Assembly (NCBI GenBank): GCA_023391155.1
Contig: JAEWBM010000112.1
Coordinates: 1 to 14,177, forward strand
DNA length: 14,177 nucleotides
Origin: Acidobacteriota bacterium
GTDB lineage: Bacteria; Acidobacteriota; Blastocatellia; Pyrinomonadales; Pyrinomonadaceae
Direction of reading: 5' to 3'
Shown here: piece after piece, positions 5,842 to 13,257 of the stretch
Layout: each line of letters begins with the position of its first letter
Position numbering within the stretch: the first letter of the stretch is position 1
Position numbers and translations under genes: made by a program
Notes under the pieces: generated by a model
Seen by the model: only the letters and a program-made list of their open reading frames with translations
What the model was told of the DNA's origin: nothing
Databases searched by the model: none

Positions 5842-6609
5842 ATGAATGATGACGGGGAGAGAGGGCTGGTTCAGATCACACGGATGTCGCATGTGCGGGA
5901 GGAAGAGTTTTACCCGATCATTGAGCGGACGTATGAGGAGATCTGGGGGCGGTTGATGCCGCCTCAGTTCCCGACCGAACGATTGTCGAGCAAACTGGCC
6001 AACCGGGTGGTGACCCCGCCGGAGACGCCGGTTCCCGATTGTGTAACTTGCGGCGCGTGCTGCCAGTCGCTGCTTTGCGTGGGCGTGCGGCCGTCGGACA
6101 CGGTTGATGAAGACCTTACCTGGTCGATAGTCGCGGGCGACAGCGAGACAGGCGAGGCGGTGGTAGACCGCTATATGCGGCGGGACGAAGAGACGATGGC
6201 GTGCACGGCGCTGCAGGGCGTCATTGGAGAAAAGGTGGGGTGCTCGATCTATGAGACGAGGCCGCGGATGTGTCACGATTTCGACGCCGGAAGCGATCGG
6301 TGCCATGCGATAAGACGTGCGTTCGGCATCGAGCCGTTTCTATCGCTCGACGAAATGCAGGCCGCGCAGGAGCGGCTCGCCGATAAAGAACGGCGCGATG
6401 CCGAAGCGGAGCGGGAGACGGTGATCAGGAATACGCGGATCCGCCCGGACCCTGAAAGCGGGCATTATCGCATCGATGCGCTGCTTAGCGACGAATCACT
6501 CGTCCCGCTTCACGAGTATGATCCTGAGAGAGAGACGTGGATGCAATTTGAGCTCGAAGGCTTTACGATCTCAGAGGCCGCGGCAGTGATCAATGCGAGG
6601 TCGGAATAG
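5842..6609 (+). CDS. YkgJ-like CxxCGxCC cluster protein (putative zinc/iron-binding)
   Basis: The cysteine pattern is that of the YkgJ/CxxCxxCC family: C67-x2-C70-G-x-C73-C74, then C79, C121, C134 (GCSIYETRPRMC), C144 and C154. The phrase C-x-IY-x-x-RP-x-x-C-x-x-F is the family signature. Members are thought to bind metal, but their biochemical role is not established. An extra N-terminal arm of about 60 residues and a C-terminal region of about 90 residues, rich in charged helices (RLADKERRDAEAERE), go beyond the core. I chose ATG 5842 because a G-rich Shine-Dalgarno (GAGGGGGGG, ending at 5836) sits five bases before it; an in-frame GTG at 5836 overlaps that signal and is less likely. No signal peptide, so probably cytoplasmic. 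Codon use is GC-rich, like topA. Confidence 0.85.
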   Translation: MNDDGERGLVQITRMSHVREEEFYPIIERTYEEIWGRLMPPQFPTERLSSKLANRVVTPPETPVPDCVTCGACCQSLLCVGVRPSDTVDEDLTWSIVAGDSETGEAVVDRYMRRDEETMACTALQGVIGEKVGCSIYETRPRMCHDFDAGSDRCHAIRRAFGIEPFLSLDEMQAAQERLADKERRDAEAERETVIRNTRIRPDPESGHYRIDALLSDESLVPLHEYDPERETWMQFELEGFTISEAAAVINARSE

Positions 6610-6677
6610 GCTCGAACGGAGGCCGAGGCGATAGCGGCGAACACGGTGCGAGTTTGCTTCATCTATGTAATGCGGAA

Positions 6678-6706
6678 TTGACATCGTTATAACTTAGGTG
6701 TTAGAA
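6678..6706 (+). promoter_or_regulatory. Candidate topA promoter
   Basis: A perfect -35 TTGACA (6678-6683) is followed after 17 bases by TTAGAA (6701-6706), a poor -10. A better -10-like TATAAC at 6688 is far too close to pair with it. The gap 6610-6756 carries no gene, so a topA promoter should lie here, but which -10 is used is uncertain. Confidence 0.3.
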
Positions 6707-6756
6707 GTCTCAATTGTCAGAGCGTCGTTTTGATCGCATCTGACTATTTTTTTCAA

Positions 6757-9282
6757 ATGGGTAAAAGCTTAGTCATAGTAGAATCGCCGGCAAAGGCGAA
6801 GACGATCAACAAGTATCTTGGTGAGGACTATACCGTGATGGCCTCTATCGGGCACATCAAGGACCTTCCGATGAAGGACCTCGGTGTGGACGTCGAAAAC
6901 AATTTCGAACCGACCTATGTCGTCATTCCGGATACTAAGAAACGTAATAATAAAAAGGTCGTAACCGAACTGAAAAAAGCCGCGAAGACGAGTGACGCCA
7001 TCTATCTCGCGGCCGACCCTGACCGTGAGGGCGAGGCGATCTGTCAGCATTTGGCGGAAGAGATCGTGCCGAAAAAAGGGTCAATTCCGGTGTTTCGTGT
7101 GATGTTTAATGAGATCACGAAGAATGCGATCAAAGACGCATTTAAGGAACCGAAGGACATAAATAAGAACCTGGTCGATGCACAGCAGGCACGGCGTGTG
7201 CTCGATCGACTGGTGGGTTACAAGGTCTCGCCGATACTGTGGAAGACGATCGGGGGGAGGCTCTCAGCGGGCCGTGTGCAGACGGTGGCGGTGCGGCTGG
7301 TGGTCGAACGAGAACGCGAGATCGAGGCCTTCATCAAGACCGAGTACTGGTCGATCATCGCAAACCTGTCGGCAGCTCTGCCGCCCAAGTTCGATTCGAA
7401 GCTCTACAAGATCGAAGACAAAACGGTCAAGAGCGGCAAGTTTGACGAAGACGTTAAAGAGACAGAAGTCCACATAAAGAACGGTGAGGAATCCGCGGCG
7501 ATCGTCGCCGAGGCCGAGAAAGAAGATTTTGTCGTCGATTCCGTAACGACCAAGGAGCGGAAGCGAAATCCTACCCCGCCGTTTATCACATCAAAACTTC
7601 AGCAGGACGCCGCACGCAAGCTTGGCTTTTCGGTCAAGCGGACGATGACGACGGCGCAAAGGCTTTATGAGGGCATCGAACTTGGTTCGGAGGGCGCCGT
7701 CGGTTTGATCACCTATATGCGTACCGATTCGGTCCGCGTATCGGATGCTGCGATCGAGAATGCCCGCGGATTCATAGGATCGAGTTTCGGCGACAGCTAT
7801 TTGCCCGGAAAGCCGAACGTCTATCGCGGGAAAAAAGATGCGCAGGACGCTCACGAGGCGATACGCCCGACTGACGTGAACCGTACGCCCGAGAGCCTGA
7901 GCTCGAAGCTGGGGGCAGACGAGTTGAAACTTTACCGGCTGATTTGGCAACGCTTTGTCGCGTCGCAGATGACGCCGGCCGTCTTCGATCAGACGACCAT
8001 CGACATAAAAGCGGGGCGGTTTACTTTCAGATCGACGGGTTCGGTCCAGAAGTTTGACGGCTTTCTCAAGGTATACCAGGAGGCCAAAGAGGAACAGTCT
8101 CAGGAGGCGGAGGACGACGGTGAGGACAAGAACTTGCCACGAGTCGAGCAGGGAGAGACGCTGAAACTCAATGCGATCACGCCCGAGCAGCATTTTACGG
8201 AACCGCCGCCGAGATATTCGGAGGCGACGCTGGTCAAGGCCCTTGAAGAAAAAGGCATAGGGCGGCCATCGACATACGCGGCGATCATGACGACGATCCA
8301 GGACCGCGAATATGTTGAAAAGATAGAGGGGCGATTTCATCCGACACCGCTCGGGACGACGGTAAACGATCTGCTGATCGCGAGCTTTGACGATATTTTT
8401 AATACGGCATACACGGCCCGTATGGAGCTGGCGCTTGACGATATTGAGGACGGCAAGCTTGACTGGCGAAACGCGCTGAAAGGCTTCTACGATAAATTCT
8501 CAAAAGATCTAGAGGAAGCTGCGGAGTCGATCAAGAACAAAAAGAAGACATCGATCCCGACCGATGAGGTCTGCGAAAAATGCGGCGCGGGGATGGTTAT
8601 CAAGTTCGGGCGATTCGGCCAATTTTTGGCTTGTTCAAACTATCCGGAATGTAAGAACACGCGCGAGGTCGCTTCGAAAAAGAGTGAGGCCGCAGCCGGC
8701 GGTGAAGGTGCCGAGGCGGAAGATGAGGCGATCCCGCCATGCGAACTCTGCGGCAAGGAGATGGCGCTCAAGAAGGGCCGATTCGGTACGTTTTACGGCT
8801 GTACGGGGTATCCGGAATGCAAGAACATCCGCAAGATCGCGAAAGGCGATCAGAAGCCCGCACCGCCGCCCGTCCCACTCGATGAGATATGCCCGAAGGA
8901 CGGCGCTCACCTGGTACGGCGACAGGGACGCTTTGGCGAATTCATCTCTTGTTCGAACTATCCGAAGTGCGATTACGTAAAGCGCGAAGTACTGGGCATC
9001 CCTTGCCCGAAGTGCGGCGGGGACCTGGCCGTCAAGAAAACGCGACGCGGAAAGATCTTTTACGGATGTACAAATTATCCGAAATGCGACGAGGTACATT
9101 GGGACAAACCGGTCAAAGGGCCCTGCCCGCAGTGCTCGGCGCCGCTGCTGTTTGAGAAAACGACCAAGAAAGAGGGCACCGTTCGCTTTTGCAAAAACGA
9201 AGAGTGTGATTATAAAATACCAGTCGTAAGCTCTGACAGCTCAACAGAAAGCGCCACGGAAGCCACTGCCCCTCCGGCATAA
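6757..9282 (+). CDS. topA: DNA topoisomerase I (type IA)
   Basis: The enzyme relaxes negative supercoils by a transient 5'-phosphotyrosine break in one strand. The Toprim domain opens MGKSLVIVESPAKAKTI with catalytic E9 and has the acidic triad D87-x-D89-x-E91 (ADPDREGEA). The active-site Tyr is Y320 in GLITYMRTDSVRVS, close to Y319 of Escherichia coli. HEAIRPTD and GIGRPSTYA follow in the expected order. The C-terminus holds five C4-type zinc modules starting near residues 606, 662, 712, 750 and 790, each built as C-x2-C ... C-x(n)-C. The third reads CPKDG, with Asp replacing the second Cys. The tail is Ser/Thr/Ala-rich. I used ATG 6757 because family proteins begin at M-x-K-x-L-V-I-V-E-S-P; the nine-codon extension from TTG 6730 has no support. 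At 841 aa it is full length. Confidence 0.97.
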   Translation: MGKSLVIVESPAKAKTINKYLGEDYTVMASIGHIKDLPMKDLGVDVENNFEPTYVVIPDTKKRNNKKVVTELKKAAKTSDAIYLAADPDREGEAICQHLAEEIVPKKGSIPVFRVMFNEITKNAIKDAFKEPKDINKNLVDAQQARRVLDRLVGYKVSPILWKTIGGRLSAGRVQTVAVRLVVEREREIEAFIKTEYWSIIANLSAALPPKFDSKLYKIEDKTVKSGKFDEDVKETEVHIKNGEESAAIVAEAEKEDFVVDSVTTKERKRNPTPPFITSKLQQDAARKLGFSVKRTMTTAQRLYEGIELGSEGAVGLITYMRTDSVRVSDAAIENARGFIGSSFGDSYLPGKPNVYRGKKDAQDAHEAIRPTDVNRTPESLSSKLGADELKLYRLIWQRFVASQMTPAVFDQTTIDIKAGRFTFRSTGSVQKFDGFLKVYQEAKEEQSQEAEDDGEDKNLPRVEQGETLKLNAITPEQHFTEPPPRYSEATLVKALEEKGIGRPSTYAAIMTTIQDREYVEKIEGRFHPTPLGTTVNDLLIASFDDIFNTAYTARMELALDDIEDGKLDWRNALKGFYDKFSKDLEEAAESIKNKKKTSIPTDEVCEKCGAGMVIKFGRFGQFLACSNYPECKNTREVASKKSEAAAGGEGAEAEDEAIPPCELCGKEMALKKGRFGTFYGCTGYPECKNIRKIAKGDQKPAPPPVPLDEICPKDGAHLVRRQGRFGEFISCSNYPKCDYVKREVLGIPCPKCGGDLAVKKTRRGKIFYGCTNYPKCDEVHWDKPVKGPCPQCSAPLLFEKTTKKEGTVRFCKNEECDYKIPVVSSDSSTESATEATAPPA

Positions 9283-9302
9283 TACTCCGAGGCAGACCCC
9301 TG

Positions 9303-9884
9303 ATGAACGAAAACATCGAATTTTTGCAGGCGTTCCTGAAGAACCCGACCAAGGTGGGTTCCATCGCGCCCAGCTCGCCGGAGCTCGCACGGGCCATGAT
9401 AGACGGGATCGAGCCCGGCCCGGAAAATGTTGTGGTCGAGCTTGGGGTCGGAACGGGGGCGATAACGAAATACCTGCAATCGACTGTGCCGGATGACCGT
9501 TCTTATCTGGGAATTGAGCTTGACGGAAGCCTGGTGCGCCGGCTGAGAAAGAATTTCCCTGATATGGAGATCGTACGCGGCAATGCGGCGAACATGCGAT
9601 CGATCCATCAAAGGACGGGCCTGGGAAAGGTCGGGGCGATCATCTGCTGCCTGCCTTTTGTTTCACTGCCAAACGAGGTGGGCGAAGAGATCCTGTTAGA
9701 GGTTGATAAATTTATGCAGGAGGGGTGCATCTTCCGCACCTTCCAATACGCTCACGGCTACTACTTCCCTTCAGCGATAAAGCTTCGCGAATTTATGCGT
9801 GACCGCTATGGACGTTCGAAACGCAGCCCGCTGATCGTCAAAAATGTCCCGCCCGCTTATACGCTGACCTGGTCAACGAAATAG
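9303..9884 (+). CDS. Class I SAM-dependent methyltransferase (COG3963, phospholipid N-methyltransferase-like)
   Basis: The 193-aa protein opens FLQAFLKNPTKVGSIAPSSPELARAM, the characteristic start of PmtA-like phospholipid N-methyltransferases, which are related to KsgA-type rRNA dimethylases. SAM-binding motif I is VVELGVGTGAIT (44-55), the acidic end of strand 2 is IELD (71-74), GNAANM (93-98) fits the adenine-contact loop, and GAIICCLPFVSLP (111-123) replaces the NLPY catalytic strand of the rRNA enzymes. Small members of this group methylate phosphatidylethanolamine, but many are uncharacterised, so the substrate remains open. It starts 20 bases after the topA stop, probably on the same transcript, with a weak GAGG eleven bases before the ATG. 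Its TAG directly abuts the stop of the convergent thioredoxin gene. Confidence 0.85.
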   Translation: MNENIEFLQAFLKNPTKVGSIAPSSPELARAMIDGIEPGPENVVVELGVGTGAITKYLQSTVPDDRSYLGIELDGSLVRRLRKNFPDMEIVRGNAANMRSIHQRTGLGKVGAIICCLPFVSLPNEVGEEILLEVDKFMQEGCIFRTFQYAHGYYFPSAIKLREFMRDRYGRSKRSPLIVKNVPPAYTLTWSTK

Positions 9885-10379
9885 TTATTCGTTGAGCAAG
9901 GCTTCCAGATCCTTCCGCAGTTCATCTTCCGGAACAGCACCGACATATTTTTGCGCCATTCGTCCCATCTTATCTACCAGGATCGTGGTCGGGAGATTAT
10001 CGATCTGTGCCCAAGGGGAATCGGGTGCGGCCATGAGAATGGTGTAGCCGATCTTGTACTCGTCGACGAACTTTTTGACCAGATCCGTATTGCCGTCGTC
10101 GAGAGAGATGCCGGCGATCAATAGGCCATCGTCCGCAAGCTCCTTCGCCAAACGATCCAGCATCGGCTTTTCGGTGCGGCATGGCTCGCACCACGTCGCC
10201 CAGAAATTAAGAACGATCACCTTGCCGCGGTGCTCTGAAAGCGACCAGGCGTCCCCGGCGGGGGTTTGCATTCGGATCTCGGGAACCAGGGGACGCTTTT
10301 CGGTTTGAGAGCGTGTTTCGATGGCGGTGAGTAATAGCAGCAGGGTTACCGCCAAGCAGGCCTTGGGAAGTGTTCGCAT
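9885..10379 (-). CDS. TlpA/ResA-like exported thioredoxin-fold protein
   Basis: A signal peptide or N-terminal anchor (residues 1-24, MRTLPK then a leucine-rich core) precedes a peroxiredoxin/TlpA-type thioredoxin domain. The redox site is W63-C64-E65-P66-C67 in LNFWATWCEPCRTE, with the cis-proline at P130 (NLPTTILVD) and a conserved GKVIVLNFW strand. WCEPC suggests a reducing role, keeping extracytoplasmic cysteines reduced as in cytochrome c maturation or repair of secreted proteins; the actual partner is unknown. There is no lipobox, so it is soluble or held by the uncleaved signal. At 164 aa it is full length. On the minus strand it follows the beta-propeller regulator gene by 48 bases and may be co-transcribed with it. 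Its stop abuts that of the convergent methyltransferase gene. Confidence 0.9.
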   Translation of the reverse strand: MRTLPKACLAVTLLLLLTAIETRSQTEKRPLVPEIRMQTPAGDAWSLSEHRGKVIVLNFWATWCEPCRTEKPMLDRLAKELADDGLLIAGISLDDGNTDLVKKFVDEYKIGYTILMAAPDSPWAQIDNLPTTILVDKMGRMAQKYVGAVPEDELRKDLEALLNE

Positions 10380-10427
10380 ATCGGAACTTGGATGCAGCCG
10401 GCGGCCGGCCGAGTTTGCGGAAAATTA

Positions 10428-12626
10428 CTATTCAGCGGAGCGGAGGACGACGTCGCGGAAATGTTGGCCGCGGACAAAAGCAAGCCGACTGCCGTCGGGC
10501 GACCAACTGAAGTTATAAAGAAGTTCGTTGGGAAGCCCGGGGAGCTTTGACGGCGGCCCGCCAGCGATGGGTTGGGTCCAATAGCCGGAGAATCGATCCC
10601 GATACATCAGCGAACGGCCATCCGGCGTAAAGCTAAGGCCGACAAAGGCCGTGCCGGAAGGTGACATTTCATAATCGCGTAGAAGGGAGTGGTCCGCGGC
10701 GGAATACAAACCCAACGTGTGGATTCCATCTTTCCGAAAAACGGCAGCAATGTATTGCCCGTCAGGTGAGAAGGTGCCCCACGAGGTGTCGTTTTCATTG
10801 ATCACCTCAGGTTTGCCTCCGTCAGCCGGAATGCGGCGTAGCCCGCCTTTCTCTCCTGTGAAGCCTTTGTAGTAGATCCACAACCCGTCGGGGGAAATAA
10901 ACGGCTGGTAGTTGGTTTGGGTAAACGTCAGTTGGCGCAGATCGGTTCCGTCGGTGTTCATCCGCCAGATATCGAACCCCCCGCCGCGAGTGGAATGGAA
11001 AACAACAAAACGGCCGTCGCGACTTACATCGAGCGCGCTCTCGACCTTTCCCGGTGTGGTCAGAAGGCGTCGGCCGCTGCCGTCAGCGTTCATCCGTGCG
11101 ATCGCCACGCTCCGCGTGTCGGACGTCGTGAAGATGAGACTCTGATCCGGCATCCATCCCAGACCCCAAAGCCCATCATATTTGCCGAATGAACCGGTCG
11201 TTAATGCCGTTGCGGCGGAAAGGTTATCAGCGGGAGCGATCCATACATTGTTGAGCTGGCGGCGCTCGATGGTAAGCAGTTTTTTTGACGCATGATCAAT
11301 ATCAAGTGAAGTTTCATAGCTGCTCAGGTCGTCATTTAACAGCTTTGGGGTACCGCCGCTTAGGGCCACACTGTAGAGCCGGTGCTGTGGAACGGACGCC
11401 CAGGAGTCCCCTTCAAGAGCCGAGACGACCAAACCGCTGTTATCGCCAAGCCAGGTGACCTGTGCGATCTCTTTCCACTGCGGAAACCTCAGGGTCTTTG
11501 GTTCGCCGGCGTCAACATTTACGATCACTATCTCATCAACTTTTTCAAGCCGGCTACTCGAAGCGAAAGCGAGCATGCTGCCGTCGGACGACCAAGCTAA
11601 AGATGCGCCTCGTGCCGGACGGGGCAGAGACAAAACGTGTAGAGCTTCTCCACCCGCGACAGGGGCCAATTCAATTCGGGCCGGGCCATCGTTTACTCCA
11701 GCGGAGGTAAAGGCCAGGGTTTGTGCATCCGGGGAAAGAGCGAAGAAACGCACCCCGTCACGGACCTTTTCGGCGGGCCCACCGAGAAGCGGGACGCGGA
11801 AAAGAGAAGGTTCGGCCGCGCCGGCGAGGCGGCTCGAATAATAGACCCCGGAACCATCGCCCGCTATGTCGAGGTCGAGATACTCTTCGTCGGCGGGGCC
11901 CCTTAGCTCGATCCTGCTGCCGCCCGACACATCGCCGGCGTAAAGAGCCTGTTGCCCGCGGGAACTCGTGACAAAGGCGAAGCGGGTTCCGTCAGATGAA
12001 AGAGCGGCAAGGCTAACGTTGCCGTTGTCGGTAAGGCGGGTAAACCTTCCCTTTTCAAACGGCACCTCGGCCGAATCGGTTGCAGCAACACCCGACATCA
12101 TTACCATTGCAGCGACCGTGAGAATAAGAACTGCCAAGACGCCCAGGCCTAAGATGACGCGGCCCGATACCTCGCTTCGCCGGGAAAGCGAATCGGGGTA
12201 AACGGCGACTTCAGTTCCGGATTGGGCCGTGTCGTCAACCTCTTCCTGAATTGTGATGCGGCGTATGCTGTGTGTTTCGACGGTCGCGGTAACCTGAGGT
12301 AGTTCGGTCTCCGCCACGAAGCGGTAACCCTTTCCGGGAACTGTGACGATAAACCGGTGATCGCCGCGTTTTTCGCCGAGTGCCTTGCGAAGAGCGGCAA
12401 TATGAACGGTAAGGTTATTCTCCTCGACGATCTGATCGTCCCACACCAATTCAAACAAACGATCTTTGGTCAGCAACTCGCCACGGTGCCGGGCAAGCGC
12501 GACGAGGAGGTCGAACGCTTTTGACTTGAGCGCGACGCTTTCGCCGTCGCGAAGCAAGCGGCGCCTTTCGAGGTCGATCTCGAACCGGTCGAAAAATATG
12601 GAGTTTTCAGGACCGTTATCGATCAT
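10428..12626 (-). CDS. Membrane-anchored winged-helix regulator with a PD40/WD40-like beta-propeller
   Basis: Residues about 10-105 form an OmpR/PhoB-type winged-helix DNA-binding domain (FDRFEIDLERRRLLRDGESV; recognition-helix region VEENNLTVHIAALRKALGE; wing VPGKGYRFVA). A linker leads to one strongly hydrophobic segment (about 157-182), and then roughly 550 residues of PD40/TolB-like blades (SPDG-type motifs such as LSSDGTRFAFV, VSRDGRFVVFHS, FSPDGQYIAAV, FTPDGRSLMYRD, WSPDGSRLAFVRG). This is the CadC-like layout: cytoplasmic DNA binding with a periplasmic sensor or scaffold. The ligand is unknown. I preferred ATG at 12626; the frame extends five codons to TTG 12641, and neither start has a clear ribosome-binding site. 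Acidobacteria carry many such proteins. It diverges from the small CxxC gene at 12816 and is followed by the thioredoxin gene. Confidence 0.88.
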   Translation of the reverse strand: MIDNGPENSIFFDRFEIDLERRRLLRDGESVALKSKAFDLLVALARHRGELLTKDRLFELVWDDQIVEENNLTVHIAALRKALGEKRGDHRFIVTVPGKGYRFVAETELPQVTATVETHSIRRITIQEEVDDTAQSGTEVAVYPDSLSRRSEVSGRVILGLGVLAVLILTVAAMVMMSGVAATDSAEVPFEKGRFTRLTDNGNVSLAALSSDGTRFAFVTSSRGQQALYAGDVSGGSRIELRGPADEEYLDLDIAGDGSGVYYSSRLAGAAEPSLFRVPLLGGPAEKVRDGVRFFALSPDAQTLAFTSAGVNDGPARIELAPVAGGEALHVLSLPRPARGASLAWSSDGSMLAFASSSRLEKVDEIVIVNVDAGEPKTLRFPQWKEIAQVTWLGDNSGLVVSALEGDSWASVPQHRLYSVALSGGTPKLLNDDLSSYETSLDIDHASKKLLTIERRQLNNVWIAPADNLSAATALTTGSFGKYDGLWGLGWMPDQSLIFTTSDTRSVAIARMNADGSGRRLLTTPGKVESALDVSRDGRFVVFHSTRGGGFDIWRMNTDGTDLRQLTFTQTNYQPFISPDGLWIYYKGFTGEKGGLRRIPADGGKPEVINENDTSWGTFSPDGQYIAAVFRKDGIHTLGLYSAADHSLLRDYEMSPSGTAFVGLSFTPDGRSLMYRDRFSGYWTQPIAGGPPSKLPGLPNELLYNFSWSPDGSRLAFVRGQHFRDVVLRSAE

Positions 12627-12674
12627 CCGAACGAACGCCAAAACGCAGTAAACACAGCACGGCAGCCACGATTA

Positions 12675-12719
12675 GTAAGAATCAGCAATTATTAGCACGA
12701 AAATTAAGGACATTCTTAC
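12675..12719. repeat. Inverted repeat GTAAGAAT...ATTCTTAC in the divergent intergenic region
   Basis: Perfect 8-bp arms at 12675-12682 and 12712-12719 are separated by 29 AT-rich bases. They lie between the regulator gene and the divergent small genes, where an operator would be expected. As an RNA hairpin the loop would be long and there is no T-run, so a protein-binding site is the likelier reading. No convincing -35/-10 pair could be placed on either strand here. Confidence 0.45.
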
Positions 12720-12760
12720 GCCGACATGTGAGGCTTAGCCAATGCAGGCAAGGAGGCCGT

Positions 12761-12805
12761 ATGGCGGTGTGGGTAAATTTTAGCAAATGCAGCGGGCGCA
12801 GGTAA
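12761..12805 (+). CDS. Possible 14-aa leader peptide
   Basis: ATG 12761 is preceded four bases upstream by AAGGAGG, the strongest Shine-Dalgarno in the window. It encodes MAVWVNFSKCSGRR and stops at TAA 12803-12805, ten bases before the ATG of the next gene, which has almost no ribosome-binding site of its own. That arrangement fits a translated leader coupled to the small CxxC protein. It could equally be a chance ORF; no homology can be judged at this length. Confidence 0.3.
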   Translation: MAVWVNFSKCSGRR

Positions 12806-12815
12806 ATGAAATTCG

Positions 12816-13079
12816 ATGACAAAGAGCAGAACCATCGAGATAACGATCGAAACGCACGAGGTCACACAAATTCGCCGAACCGGCGGCCGCCCGGTGAGAT
12901 GCGTAGTGTGCGGTGCCGAAGACACAGGGTATAGCGTTGAAAATGCGAAGAGCAAAACGGAAGCAGATGAAATTGAACTGGCACGGCTCCGCGAAACCGG
13001 GCTGATCCACTCGACCGGAAACAAGGGGCGAGTGCTCGACATATGCGGAACGTCATTGACTGATGCGACTGAGGAGTAA
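12816..13079 (+). CDS. Small CxxC protein of unknown function
   Basis: An 87-aa protein opens MTKSRTIEITIETHEVTQIRR, followed by C29-V-V-C32-G-A-E and a helical region (about 43-66, ending ARLRETGLIHS), then GRVLDICGTSL with Cys77. The layout of an 'RxIEITxET' start, a CxxC zinc knuckle, a short helix-turn-helix-like stretch ending 'G.IH', and an 'L.IC..SL' tail matches small acidobacterial proteins I remember, in which the middle resembles a MerR/excisionase-like helix-turn-helix. In this copy that middle is divergent, so DNA binding is only a suggestion. ATG 12816 is the only in-frame start, because stops lie at 12807 and 12774. It may depend on coupling from the upstream 14-codon ORF. After its stop, 13108-13123 (GACCAC GAG GTGGGTC, one bulge) could form a weak hairpin. 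Confidence 0.7.
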   Translation: MTKSRTIEITIETHEVTQIRRTGGRPVRCVVCGAEDTGYSVENAKSKTEADEIELARLRETGLIHSTGNKGRVLDICGTSLTDATEE

Positions 13080-13257
13080 CGGAAAAGAAAGAACTGATGA
13101 ACTGTAAGACCACGAGGTGGGTCAATATGTTTTGCGCTGCGGTTCATAGAAACAGGAACGATCCACAGTAAAGGGTCAAGCACCCAGCGTCTTACATCAG
13201 CGGACGCTCGTTACAGGCCATCTCAGCGCGTCAGCCAAAATAGTTTAGGAGAATTAA

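Noticed and set aside
6730..6756. TTG-initiated nine-codon N-terminal extension of TopA
   Set aside because: Topoisomerase I proteins start right at M-x-K-x-L-V-I-V-E-S; the extension has no ribosome-binding site or conserved residues.
7591..8340. 249-codon minus-strand ORF inside topA
   Set aside because: It is a shadow of the GC-rich topA frame, with an Arg/Leu-rich product and no domain.
10394..10411. GC-rich near-palindrome (GCCGGCGGCCGGC) between the regulator and thioredoxin genes as a terminator
   Set aside because: It is short, has no T-run on the minus strand, and reads as ordinary GC-rich spacer; no evidence separates the two genes into different transcripts.
12716..13183. 155-codon minus-strand ORF
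   Set aside because: It lies opposite the small CxxC gene. Its product is Ser/Pro/His-rich with no recognisable domain, whereas the plus strand gives a recognisable zinc-knuckle protein.
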